Of a DNA stretch of 64,000 bases, positions 37,764 to 45,393 are shown piece after piece (within the stretch, counting starts at the first letter, position 1; each line of letters begins with the position of its first letter). The notes beneath the pieces are model-generated. The model was not told the DNA's origin, made no database searches, and saw only the letters and a program-made list of their open reading frames with translations. This DNA comes from Microbacterium sp. Leaf288 (GTDB lineage Bacteria; Actinomycetota; Actinomycetes; Actinomycetales; Microbacteriaceae): contig NZ_LMNI01000010.1 in the NCBI RefSeq assembly GCF_001422925.1, positions 664,778-728,777 of the forward strand, given 5' to 3'. The translations under genes and the position numbers were made by a program.

Positions 37764-37917
37764 GGTAACCGCCCGTGGTCCGGCGGTGAAACACCGCACT
37801 CGTAGCGTCAGCGTCACCGAGACGTCTGCCCCCCGAGGAGGAGCCATGGCCCACCGCGACCGTGTCAACAGCCGGAAACATGACGCTGACGCTGCTGCAA
37901 CATCACCGGCGTACGGT
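37764..37917 (+). promoter_or_regulatory. Tandem nirB promoters with two nitrogen-type operators
   Basis: P1: GGTAACCGC (37764-37772), 15 bases, GAAACACCGC (37788-37797), 5 bases, TAGCGT (-10, 37803-37808). The same spaced arrangement precedes narK. P2: a box of four five-base sites spaced by exactly six bases, GTCAA/GAAAC/CTGAC/GCAAC (37864-37901), matches the GlnR pattern GTnAC-n6-GAAAC-n6-GTnAC-n6-GAAAC with one mismatch in each of three sites. It is followed by TACGGT (37912-37917), six bases before the ATG at 37924. P1 transcripts also contain GAGGAGGAG before an in-frame ATG at 37846. Confidence 0.6.
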
Positions 37918-37923
37918 GACGAC

Positions 37924-40503
37924 ATGAGCGAGACCCCTGCCCTCGGCACCCACGTGGTGATCGTCGGCGCGGGCATGGTCGCGCACCGCTTCGTCGAGAG
38001 CCTGCTCAGCCGGGCCGGCGAGGAGTGGCGCATCACGCTCATCGGCGAAGAGGAGCGTCACCCCTACGACCGGGTCGGCCTCACCGGTTTCTTCGCCGGT
38101 GCCTCGGCCGAAGACCTCGAGCTCGAGCGCGCGGTGCTCGACGACGAGCGCGTGCGGTTCCTCCGCGGCGAGGCCGTCACCCGCATCGACCGCGCTGCGC
38201 GCCGTGTGACGACCCGCAGCGGCACGAGCCTCGCCTACGACCGGCTGATCCTCGCGACAGGGTCGTACGCCGCGCGCCTCGCGGTCGACGGCTTCGGTCT
38301 CGAAGGCTGCTTCGTCTACCGCACGCTCGACGACGTCGAGAAGCTCGAGGAGTTCGTCCAGCGCCGCTCGGCGGAGCTCGGAAGGCCCCTGGTCGGCACG
38401 GTGATCGGCGGCGGACTCCTCGGCCTCGAGGCCGCAGGCGCCCTGCAGGGACTCGACGTCGCCTGCACGGTGGTCCAGTCCTCCGACCGGCTCATGTCGG
38501 CGCAGCTCGACCTTCCCGCGGGCAACGCCCTGCGGCGCCTCATCGAGTCGCGCGGGATCGCCGTGAAGACCGAAGCCGTCACCACCCGTCTCGACCCTGA
38601 TCGGTCGGGGCAGGTGACGGGCCTCGAGTTCCGCGACGGCACGTACGCGCGCACCGACGTCGTGGTCTTCACCGTCGGCGTGCGCCCGCGCGACGAGCTG
38701 GCGCGGGGCGCCGGCCTCGACGTGCACCCCCGCGGCGGCGTGCTGATCGACGCCGGCTGCCAGACCTCCGACCCCCGCGTGCTGGCGATCGGCGAGGTCG
38801 CCAACTACGACGGCATGTGCGTGGGGCTGGTCGCACCCGGGTATGCGATGGCAGAGGTCGCCGCCACCCGACTGCTCGGGGGCGAGGCATCGTTCCCCGG
38901 GTACGACCTGTCGACCAAGCTCAAGCTGTCGGGCGTCGACGTCGCCAGCTTCGGCGATGCATTCGCCGAGACGCCCGGCGCACTCGACGTCACATACGCC
39001 GACCCGGTGGCCGGCGTCTACAAGAAGCTCGTCCTGTCGGACGACGCGAAGACGCTGCTCGGCGGCATCCTCGTCGGCGATGCGTCGGCCTACGGCTCGC
39101 TGCGTCCGCTCGTCGGCGGCGCGCTCGGCGGCGACCCCGCCGCCTACCTCATGCCCGAGGGCGGCGTCGCCGCGCCGACCGGCGACCTCCCCGACGAGGC
39201 GCTCGTCTGCTCGTGCAACAGCGTCACGGCGGGCGCGATCCGTCACGCGGTGCATGAGGAAGGCTGCACGGATGTCGCGGCCATCAAGTCCTGCACCAAG
39301 GCCGGGGCGGCATGCGGCTCGTGCGTGATGATGGTCAAGAAGATCGTCGGCACCGAGCTCGCCAAGTCCGGCGCTGCGCTCAGCAACGCGATCTGCGAGC
39401 ACTTCGACATGTCGCGTCGGCAGCTCTTCGACGCGGTGCGCGTGTCAGGGCTCACGACCTTCAGCGCCGTCATCGAGCGCTTCGGATCCGGCCGCGGCTG
39501 CGACATCTGCAAGCCCGCTCTCGCCAGCATCCTGTCGACGCTCGTTCGCGGGCACGTGCTGGAGGGCGAGAACGCCACCCTGCAGGACACCAACGACCAC
39601 GTTATGGCGAACCTGCAGAAGGACGGCAGCTACTCGGTGGTCCCCCGCATCCCCGGTGGCGAGATCACTCCGGAGGGACTCCTGGTCATCGGCCAGGTCG
39701 CGAAGGACTTCGGCCTCTACACGAAGATCACGGGCGGACAGCGGATCGACATGTTCGGCGCCCGCCTCGAGCAGCTCCCCGAGATCTGGAAGCAGCTGGT
39801 GGATGCCGGCTTCGAATCCGGCCACGCGTACGGCAAGTCGCTGCGCACCGTGAAGTCGTGCGTCGGCTCGACGTGGTGCCGGTACGGCGTCCAGGACTCG
39901 GTCGGCATGGCGGTGCAGCTCGAGCTGCGCTACCGCGGTCTGCGCTCCCCGCACAAGATCAAGCTCGGCGTCTCCGGCTGCGCGCGCGAGTGCGCGGAAG
40001 CGCGCGGCAAGGACGTCGGCGTGATCGCCACCGAAGCGGGCTGGAACATGTACGTCGGCGGCAACGGCGGCTTCACGCCGCGCCACGCCGTGCTGCTCGC
40101 GGAGGGGCTCAACGACGACGAGCTCCTCACGGCGATCGACCGGTTCCTGATGTACTACATCTTCACCGCCGACCGCCTGCAGCGGACCGCACCGTGGTTC
40201 GAGGACCTGGACGGCGGGATCGAGGGCCTCCGCGAAGTCATCTTCGACGACAGCCTCGGCATCTGCGCCGACCTCGACGCCGCGATGGCGGCCCACCTCG
40301 ACTCGTACGAGGACGAGTGGAAGGCGACCCTCGAGGACCCCGAGAAGCTCCGCCGGTTCGCGTCGTTCGTCAACGCCCCGACGACGCCAGACCCCTCGCT
40401 GGCCTACACCGCCGAGCGTGGACAGCCCCGACCCGCCACCGAGGAGGAGCGCGCCGACTCGCGCGTGCTCATCGCCGGAACGACCCTGGAGGTGCGCCGA
40501 TGA
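37924..40503 (+). CDS. nirB: Assimilatory nitrite reductase (NADH/NADPH), large subunit
   Basis: NirB reduces nitrite to ammonium in the cytoplasm. The 859-residue protein has an N-terminal FAD/NAD-binding half (HVVIVGAGMVAHRF), a BFD-like [2Fe-2S] region at about 425-475 (LVCSCNSVTAGAIRHAV ... CGSC), a second Cys pair in RGCDICKPAL, and the siroheme/4Fe-4S module with CVGSTWC (near 646) and CARECAEARGKD (near 685). I chose the ATG at 37924, six bases after TACGGT. An in-frame ATG at 37846 with a strong ribosome site would add 26 residues and could serve the upstream promoter. It overlaps nirD by four bases. Confidence 0.95.
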   Translation: MSETPALGTHVVIVGAGMVAHRFVESLLSRAGEEWRITLIGEEERHPYDRVGLTGFFAGASAEDLELERAVLDDERVRFLRGEAVTRIDRAARRVTTRSGTSLAYDRLILATGSYAARLAVDGFGLEGCFVYRTLDDVEKLEEFVQRRSAELGRPLVGTVIGGGLLGLEAAGALQGLDVACTVVQSSDRLMSAQLDLPAGNALRRLIESRGIAVKTEAVTTRLDPDRSGQVTGLEFRDGTYARTDVVVFTVGVRPRDELARGAGLDVHPRGGVLIDAGCQTSDPRVLAIGEVANYDGMCVGLVAPGYAMAEVAATRLLGGEASFPGYDLSTKLKLSGVDVASFGDAFAETPGALDVTYADPVAGVYKKLVLSDDAKTLLGGILVGDASAYGSLRPLVGGALGGDPAAYLMPEGGVAAPTGDLPDEALVCSCNSVTAGAIRHAVHEEGCTDVAAIKSCTKAGAACGSCVMMVKKIVGTELAKSGAALSNAICEHFDMSRRQLFDAVRVSGLTTFSAVIERFGSGRGCDICKPALASILSTLVRGHVLEGENATLQDTNDHVMANLQKDGSYSVVPRIPGGEITPEGLLVIGQVAKDFGLYTKITGGQRIDMFGARLEQLPEIWKQLVDAGFESGHAYGKSLRTVKSCVGSTWCRYGVQDSVGMAVQLELRYRGLRSPHKIKLGVSGCARECAEARGKDVGVIATEAGWNMYVGGNGGFTPRHAVLLAEGLNDDELLTAIDRFLMYYIFTADRLQRTAPWFEDLDGGIEGLREVIFDDSLGICADLDAAMAAHLDSYEDEWKATLEDPEKLRRFASFVNAPTTPDPSLAYTAERGQPRPATEEERADSRVLIAGTTLEVRR

Positions 40504-40898
40504 CCCTCGTCGACCCGCAGACGGCCGAGTACACCGCTCCCGACGGCTGGGTGCGCGTATGCGCACTCGCCGACCTCGAGATCGAGCGTGGCCGCGCCGC
40601 CCTGCTCGGAGGAACGCAGATCGCGCTGTTCCTGCTGCACGGGCCCGACGGCTCGACGGGCCGCGTCCACGCCGTCTCGAACCTCGACCCCTACAGCCAC
40701 GCGCATGTCATCTCGCGCGGCATCGTCGGCACCCGGCAGGACGTCCCCACGGTCGCCTCGCCGATGTACAAGCAGGTCTTCGATCTGCGCACCGGCGTCT
40801 GCCTCGACACGCAGGGCAAGGAGCCCAAGAACCTGCATGTCTGGCCCGTGACCATCGACCACGGGCATGTCCTGGTCCGCTGGGAGGGCGAGCGATGA
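40500..40898 (+). CDS. nirD: Nitrite reductase small subunit
   Basis: NirD is the Rieske-fold partner of NirB. The 132-residue protein has the fold (VCALADLEIERGRAALLGGTQIALFLL, VHAVSNLDPYSHAHVISRGIVG, VASPMYKQVFDLRTG, VWPVTIDHGHVLVRW). It lacks the Cys/His ligands of true Rieske clusters, as NirD proteins do, so it is probably structural. The ATG overlaps the nirB stop codon and its own stop overlaps the cobA start, so nirB-nirD-cobA are translationally coupled. Confidence 0.94.
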   Translation: MTLVDPQTAEYTAPDGWVRVCALADLEIERGRAALLGGTQIALFLLHGPDGSTGRVHAVSNLDPYSHAHVISRGIVGTRQDVPTVASPMYKQVFDLRTGVCLDTQGKEPKNLHVWPVTIDHGHVLVRWEGER

Positions 40899-41668
40899 CC
40901 GGGCGCGCCAAGACCGACGTCGGGCGCGTCGACCTCATCGGCGGCGGCCCCGGGCCGATCGATCTGCTCACCCTGCGCGCGTGGCGCCTGCTGACGCGCG
41001 CGGAGGTCGTGGTGATGGACCGGCTCGGTCCGACCGACATCCGCGACCACGTCGGCCCCGACGTGGAGATCATCGACGTGGGCAAGCTCCCCGGCCACCA
41101 CCCGGTGCCGCAGGACGAGATCAACGAGATCCTCGTCGACCGCGCCCGTGCCGGCAAGCGCGTCGTGCGGCTCAAGGGCGGCGACCCCTTCGTCTTCGGC
41201 CGCGGCGGCGAGGAGGTGGCGGCCTGCCTCGCGGCCGGTATCCCCGTCGACGTCGTGCCCGGCATCTCGAGCGCCGTCGCGGTGCCTCAGGCAGCCGGCA
41301 TCCCGATCACCCATCGCGGTGTCGCGGGAGCGGTGCACATCATGAACGGACCGTCCGAGGTGACCGAGGCCACGCTCGCGGCCCTCCGCGACGACAGCGT
41401 CACGACGGTCATCCTGATGGGCGTCGGCGCACTGCCCCGCATCGTCTCGGACGCCCTCCACGCCGGTGTCCCCGCGGATCGCCCCGTCGCCATCGTCGAG
41501 CGCGGTCACCACCGTGACCAGCGCACGACGCGCAGTACCCTGGGGTCGGTCGTCGTCGATGCCGGCCTCGCCGGCGTGCGCAACCCCGCCGTCATCGTGG
41601 TCGGCGAGGTGGCCCGCGCCGGGCTGCTGCTTCCCGACCCCCAACTGGCAGGTGACATCGTCCTTTGA
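40895..41668 (+). CDS. cobA: Uroporphyrinogen-III C-methyltransferase
   Basis: SUMT methylates uroporphyrinogen III twice using SAM to give precorrin-2, the start of siroheme synthesis. The 257-residue single-domain protein has VDLIGGGPGPIDLLTLRA, VVVMDRLG, RLKGGDPFVFGRGGEE and VVPGISSAVAVPQAAGIPITHRG, all SAM-binding or family motifs. It lacks the CysG dehydrogenase/ferrochelatase domain, so that step must be encoded elsewhere. The four-base overlaps with nirD and the next gene tie cofactor supply to NirB, which needs siroheme. Confidence 0.94.
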   Translation: MTGRAKTDVGRVDLIGGGPGPIDLLTLRAWRLLTRAEVVVMDRLGPTDIRDHVGPDVEIIDVGKLPGHHPVPQDEINEILVDRARAGKRVVRLKGGDPFVFGRGGEEVAACLAAGIPVDVVPGISSAVAVPQAAGIPITHRGVAGAVHIMNGPSEVTEATLAALRDDSVTTVILMGVGALPRIVSDALHAGVPADRPVAIVERGHHRDQRTTRSTLGSVVVDAGLAGVRNPAVIVVGEVARAGLLLPDPQLAGDIVL

Positions 41669-42801
41669 GCTCCACCCCACGCCCCACCCTCTCGGCCGCA
41701 CTCGACGGCTGCACGATCGTCATCGCCGTCGACCGTCGCTCTTCCGAGTTGGCCGCTGCGCTCGAGCGCCATGGCGCCCACGTGCGCCACGCGCCCGCGC
41801 TGACGATCGTCCCCCACATCGATGACGACGCCCTCATCGCCGCGACGCGCGAGCTGATCGCGCAGCAGCCCGACGTGGTCGTCGCGACGACCGGCGTGGG
41901 CTTCCGGGGCTGGATGGAGGCCGCCGACGAAGCCGGACTGCTCGACGACCTCCACGCCGCGCTGTCCCGCGCCCAGATCGTCGCACGCGGCCCGAAAGCG
42001 CGCGGCGCGATCCAGCAGGCGGGGCTCACCGCAGACTGGGTGGCGGAGTCCGAGACCTCTGCCGAGCTGGGCGAATACCTCCTCGCCGAGGGCGTCGCCG
42101 ACCGGCGCGTGGCGGTGCAGCACCACGGCTCGGGCGCCGACGGCCTCGACGAGCTGTTCGAAGGCGCAGGCGCCGACGTGGTGAGCCTCACCGTGTATCG
42201 CTGGGGTCCTCCCCCGGACCCCGCCGCGGTCTCGCGCTCCGTCATCGCCGCCGCACAGGGCGAAGTCGACGCGGTGCTGTTCACGTCCGCCCCCGGCGCC
42301 GCCGAGTGGATCACCGCGGCGCGGAACGAAGGCGTGCTCGACGAGATCGTCGACCGTGAGGCGGAAGGACGCCTGCTCATGGCCGCCGTCGGCCCCATCA
42401 CCGCAGGCCCGCTCCAGGACGCGGGCCTGCAGCCGCTGATCGCCGAGCGGGGTCGCCTCGGCTCACTGGTGCGGGCCGTCGTCACCCACTTCGGCGGGGG
42501 CGGCGCAGCGTCGCTGCCGACCTCTGCGGGGCGGCTCGAACTGCGCAGCACGGGCATCGTGCTGGACGGCCGGCACATCCCGCTGTCGCGCAGCGCCACC
42601 GATATCGTCGCTGCGCTGTTCGATGCCCAGGGCGGTGTCGTGTCGCGGCCTCGGCTGCAGGCGGCGCTGCCGCGGTCCGGCGAGAACACGCACGCCGTCG
42701 AGATGGCCGTCGCGCGACTGCGCGAGTCGCTGGGCGTCCCCGACCTGGTGAAGACCGTGGTGAAGCGCGGCTACCGGCTCAACGTCATCGAACCCGCCTG
42801 A
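41665..42801 (+). CDS. nnaR: HemD-like domain fused to a winged-helix DNA-binding domain (NnaR-type regulator)
   Basis: A 378-residue fusion. Residues about 12-265 match the uroporphyrinogen-III synthase fold (GCTIVIAVDRRSSELAAALERHGAHV ... VDAVLFTSAPGAAEWITAA). Residues about 280-378 form an OmpR/PhoB-type winged helix (ISLS-type entry HIPLSRSATDIVAALFDAQGGVVSRPRLQ, then HAVEMAVARLRESLG and VKTVVKRGYRLNV). Such proteins are known in Streptomyces and mycobacteria as NnaR, a co-regulator of nitrate/nitrite assimilation. The start is TTG, overlapping the cobA stop codon (TTGA). Being last in nirB-nirD-cobA, it probably feeds back on the narK and nirB promoters. Confidence 0.85.
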   Translation: MSSTPRPTLSAALDGCTIVIAVDRRSSELAAALERHGAHVRHAPALTIVPHIDDDALIAATRELIAQQPDVVVATTGVGFRGWMEAADEAGLLDDLHAALSRAQIVARGPKARGAIQQAGLTADWVAESETSAELGEYLLAEGVADRRVAVQHHGSGADGLDELFEGAGADVVSLTVYRWGPPPDPAAVSRSVIAAAQGEVDAVLFTSAPGAAEWITAARNEGVLDEIVDREAEGRLLMAAVGPITAGPLQDAGLQPLIAERGRLGSLVRAVVTHFGGGGAASLPTSAGRLELRSTGIVLDGRHIPLSRSATDIVAALFDAQGGVVSRPRLQAALPRSGENTHAVEMAVARLRESLGVPDLVKTVVKRGYRLNVIEPA

Positions 42802-42806
42802 CGCCT

Positions 42807-42826
42807 CCCCGGCGATTTCGCCGGGG
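42807..42826. terminator. Terminator between convergent nnaR and trmD
   Basis: Nine-base perfect arms (CCCCGGCGA and its complement) with a two-base centre lie six bases after the nnaR stop codon and 14 bases beyond the trmD stop, so it can serve both genes. Confidence 0.75.
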
Positions 42827-42840
42827 CCGCGGCATCCGCC

Positions 42841-43536
42841 TCAGGCCGCAGGATCGGGCTCGCTCAGCAGGTCCGGACGATGCACCCGCGTGCGTTCGAG
42901 ACTCTGATCGTGCCGCCACGCGGCGATCGCGCCGTGGTTGCCGCTGAGCAGGACCGGCGGCACCTCGAGCCCACGCCATTCGGCGGGCTTCGTGTAGCTC
43001 GGGTACTCGAGCAGACCGAGCTCATGCGACTCCTCGACGAGGCTCTCGGGGTTGCCCACGACGCCCGGGATCAGCCGGGACACCGCCTCGATCACGGCCA
43101 TCGCGGCGACCTCTCCCCCGTTGAGCACGTAGTCGCCGAGGCTCACCAGCCTCACCCGCCCGCGCGCCGAGTAATGGTCGACGACGCGCTGGTCGATCCC
43201 CTCATAGCGTCCGCAGGCGAACACGAGGTGCTTCTCGTCGGCGAGCTCCCGGGCCAGCGGCTGCGAGAAAAGCTCGCCGGCGGGCGACGGCACCAGCAGC
43301 ACCGCATCGTCGCTCAGCACCTCGTCGAGCGCCTCACCCCATGGCTCCGGCTTCATCACCATTCCGGCGCCCCCGCCATAGGGGGTGTCGTCGACGGTGC
43401 GATGGCGATCGTGGGTCCAGTCCCGCAGATCGTGGACGTGCATGTCGAGGATGCCGCGGTCACGGGCCTTCCCGATGAGCGAGACGCCGAGCACGTCGAA
43501 GAACGTCGGGAAGATCGTGACGATGTCGACGCGCAT
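42841..43536 (-). CDS. trmD: tRNA (guanine-N1)-methyltransferase
   Basis: TrmD makes m1G37 in tRNA, preventing +1 frameshifts. The 231-residue protein has the SPOUT trefoil-knot signature: [47 protein letters not shown] and [18 protein letters not shown]-terminal [18 protein letters not shown] is typical. The ATG is seven bases after TAGACT, implying a leaderless message. Normally trmD follows rimM directly; here narK and the nitrate reductase gene (about 6 kb) lie between them. Confidence 0.96.
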   Translation of the reverse strand: MRVDIVTIFPTFFDVLGVSLIGKARDRGILDMHVHDLRDWTHDRHRTVDDTPYGGGAGMVMKPEPWGEALDEVLSDDAVLLVPSPAGELFSQPLARELADEKHLVFACGRYEGIDQRVVDHYSARGRVRLVSLGDYVLNGGEVAAMAVIEAVSRLIPGVVGNPESLVEESHELGLLEYPSYTKPAEWRGLEVPPVLLSGNHGAIAAWRHDQSLERTRVHRPDLLSEPDPAA

Positions 43537-43543
43537 GCCTTCG

Positions 43544-43549
43544 AGTCTA
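43544..43549 (-). promoter_or_regulatory. trmD -10 element (leaderless)
   Basis: TAGACT (minus strand) is followed by seven bases and the ATG at 43536. The gene therefore has its own promoter, consistent with its separation from rimM. Confidence 0.6.
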
Positions 43550-43616
43550 GAAGCCCCGCGTGTTTCCGACGTGTGACGGGGTGCCCACCTCGGGCGGCGG
43601 CATCCGTGATCGAGAA

Positions 43617-43671
43617 GTGACGGAGAGGTAACCGCGCGAGCAGTCGGGCGGAAACACCGCCTTCCTAGCGT
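43617..43671 (+). promoter_or_regulatory. narK promoter and nitrogen-type operator
   Basis: GTGAC (43617-43621), six bases, GTAAC (43628-43632) forms a GlnR-like pair. GGTAACCGC (43627-43635), 15 bases, GAAACACCGC (43651-43660), 5 bases, TAGCGT (-10, 43666-43671) repeats, with the same spacing throughout, the arrangement upstream of nirB. The predicted start is near 43678, giving a 40-base leader with AGGGAGG before the narK ATG. GlnR and/or NnaR are the likely activators. Confidence 0.6.
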
Positions 43672-43717
43672 GGAGACACACTCACCCCCAGTGTGTGCTC
43701 ACCTTCAGGGAGGCGCC

Positions 43718-45151
43718 ATGACCACGACCGACACCCCGTCGATGACGGATACCGCTGCTCCATCCCGCACCATCGCACCGGCCGACGCGCCGGTCACCCT
43801 CACGCATCGCCCCGGCCGCTGGATCGACGGCTGGAACGCCGAGAACCCGGCGTTCTGGGCGGAGTCCGGCCGCGCCATCGCCAGACGCAACCTCGGCTGG
43901 TCGATCTTCGCCGAGTTCCTCGGGTTCATCATCTGGCAGCTGTGGAGCATCGTCGTCGTGATGCTGCCCGCCGCCGGCTTCCAGCTCACCAGCTCCGAGT
44001 CGTTCTGGCTCATCTCGCTGCCCAGCCTCGTCGGCGCGACCCTGCGCTTCCCGTACACGTTCATGGTCGCGATCTTCGGTGGTCGCAACTGGACGATCGT
44101 GTCGGCGGCGCTGCTGCTGATCCCCGCGACACTGCTCGGCATCGTCGTGTCGAACCCCGAGACCCCATTCGGCGTGCTGCTGCTCGTCGCGGCGCTCGGC
44201 GGCGTCGGCGGCGGCAACTTCGCGAGCTCGATGGCGAACATCACCTACTTCTTCCCGCAGAAGGAGAAGGGCTGGGCCCTCGGTCTGAACGCCGCCGGCG
44301 GCAACCTCGGCACCTCGGTCGCCCAGTTCGCCGTGCCGATCGCGGTGACCATCGGCGCCGGCGCGACCCTCAACATCTCGCTCGCCGGCTGGATGTGGAT
44401 CCCGCTCATCCTGCTCGCGATCTTCGGCGCCTGGCGCTACATGGACAACCTATCGTCGGCGAAGGCGGACTTCGGCAGCTCCGCCGCGGCACTGCGCGAA
44501 CCGCACCTGTGGGTCATGGCGCTGCTCTACATCGGCACCTTCGGCTCGTTCATCGGGTTCGCGAGCGTCTTCCCGAAGCTCATCGCCGACCAGTTCCCCG
44601 AGTTCTCCACGCTCCAGGTCGGCCAGGCGGCGGTCTCGGTCGCGTTCCTCGGCGCGCTCGTCGGCTCGCTCGCGCGCCCCTACGGCGGCCGTCTCGCCGA
44701 CCGCTTCGGCGGCGCACGCGTGACGGTGTGCGCCTTCTCGGTGATGGCGCTCGGCGCGCTCGCTCTGGTCTGGACGCTGCCGATGCACAACTTCGTCGTC
44801 TTCCTCGCGTGCTTCCTCGTGCTGTTCGCGGCCACCGGCATGGGCAACGGGTCGACCTACCGCATGATCCCGAGCATCTTCGCCGCGCGCTCGCAGGCGC
44901 GGGGCTACGAGCCCGGCACGCCGGAGGCCACGAAGATGATCCGCAAGGCGGCTGCGGCGCTCGGCCTCATCTCGGCGATCGGCGCGTACGGCGGGTTCCT
45001 CGTGCCCCAGGTGCTCAACGCCTCCCAGCTCGCCACCGGCGGCTACCAGGCCGCGTTCTACGGCTTCGTCGCCGCGTACGTGGGGCTCCTGCTGCTCACG
45101 GTGTTCGTGTACGTGATCCCCCGGGCGTCGCTGGCGAAGCAGCGCATCTGA
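43718..45151 (+). CDS. narK: Nitrate/nitrite transporter (NarK/NasA family, MFS)
   Basis: A 477-residue MFS protein of the nitrate/nitrite porter family with about 12 TM segments. The substrate signature is seen in FPYTFMVAIFGGRNWTIV and in the glycine-rich segments GGVGGGNFASSMANITYFFPQKEKG and FAATGMGNGSTYRMIPSIF. About 45 residues precede TM1. The ATG at 43718 has AGGGAGG upstream; an earlier in-frame ATG at 43670 would lie within the promoter. It imports nitrate for the fused reductase encoded convergently downstream. Confidence 0.94.
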   Translation: MTTTDTPSMTDTAAPSRTIAPADAPVTLTHRPGRWIDGWNAENPAFWAESGRAIARRNLGWSIFAEFLGFIIWQLWSIVVVMLPAAGFQLTSSESFWLISLPSLVGATLRFPYTFMVAIFGGRNWTIVSAALLLIPATLLGIVVSNPETPFGVLLLVAALGGVGGGNFASSMANITYFFPQKEKGWALGLNAAGGNLGTSVAQFAVPIAVTIGAGATLNISLAGWMWIPLILLAIFGAWRYMDNLSSAKADFGSSAAALREPHLWVMALLYIGTFGSFIGFASVFPKLIADQFPEFSTLQVGQAAVSVAFLGALVGSLARPYGGRLADRFGGARVTVCAFSVMALGALALVWTLPMHNFVVFLACFLVLFAATGMGNGSTYRMIPSIFAARSQARGYEPGTPEATKMIRKAAAALGLISAIGAYGGFLVPQVLNASQLATGGYQAAFYGFVAAYVGLLLLTVFVYVIPRASLAKQRI

Positions 45152-45170
45152 CCGCACCTGCTCTGACGGA

Positions 45171-45201
45171 GAGCGGATGCCTCGACCCGAGGCATCCGCT
45201 C
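45171..45201. terminator. Terminator after narK
   Basis: Fourteen-base perfect arms (GAGCGGATGCCTCG and its complement) flank ACC, 19 bases after the narK stop codon, followed by TT. It also faces the convergent nitrate reductase gene. Its arms contain GGATGC/GCATCC. Confidence 0.85.
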
Positions 45202-45234
45202 TTCTGCGTGTCCGTCCGCATCGCCGTCGACGGA

Positions 45235-45295
45235 GTTCGTTCGCCACCTGTGCACGCGAAACGCGCCGATTCGCGTGCACAGGCGACGAACGAAC
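45235..45295. repeat. 61-bp inverted repeat in the narK/nitrate reductase intergenic region
   Basis: Two 26-base arms (45235-45260 and 45270-45295) are complementary at 24 positions and flank the nine-base centre ACGCGCCGA. The arms start GTTCGTTCG and contain the palindromic core CTGTGCACG. It is separate from the narK terminator and lies between converging genes. I saw no second copy in the window. It may be an interspersed palindromic (REP-like) element or a protein-binding site. Confidence 0.8.
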
Positions 45296-45393
45296 ACAGC
45301 GGAGGCGACCGCGTCGGTGTGGCGACGACGCGGAGGGGGCGCGGCGGGGCGACCCGGCGACCCGAAATGCCGCGACGGCGCGACGGCGCGACG

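Noticed and set aside
45235-45295. Reading the 61-bp palindrome as a second narK terminator
   Set aside because: The narK terminator at 45171-45201 is already complete, no U-run follows the palindrome, and the arms are far longer than needed and imperfect.
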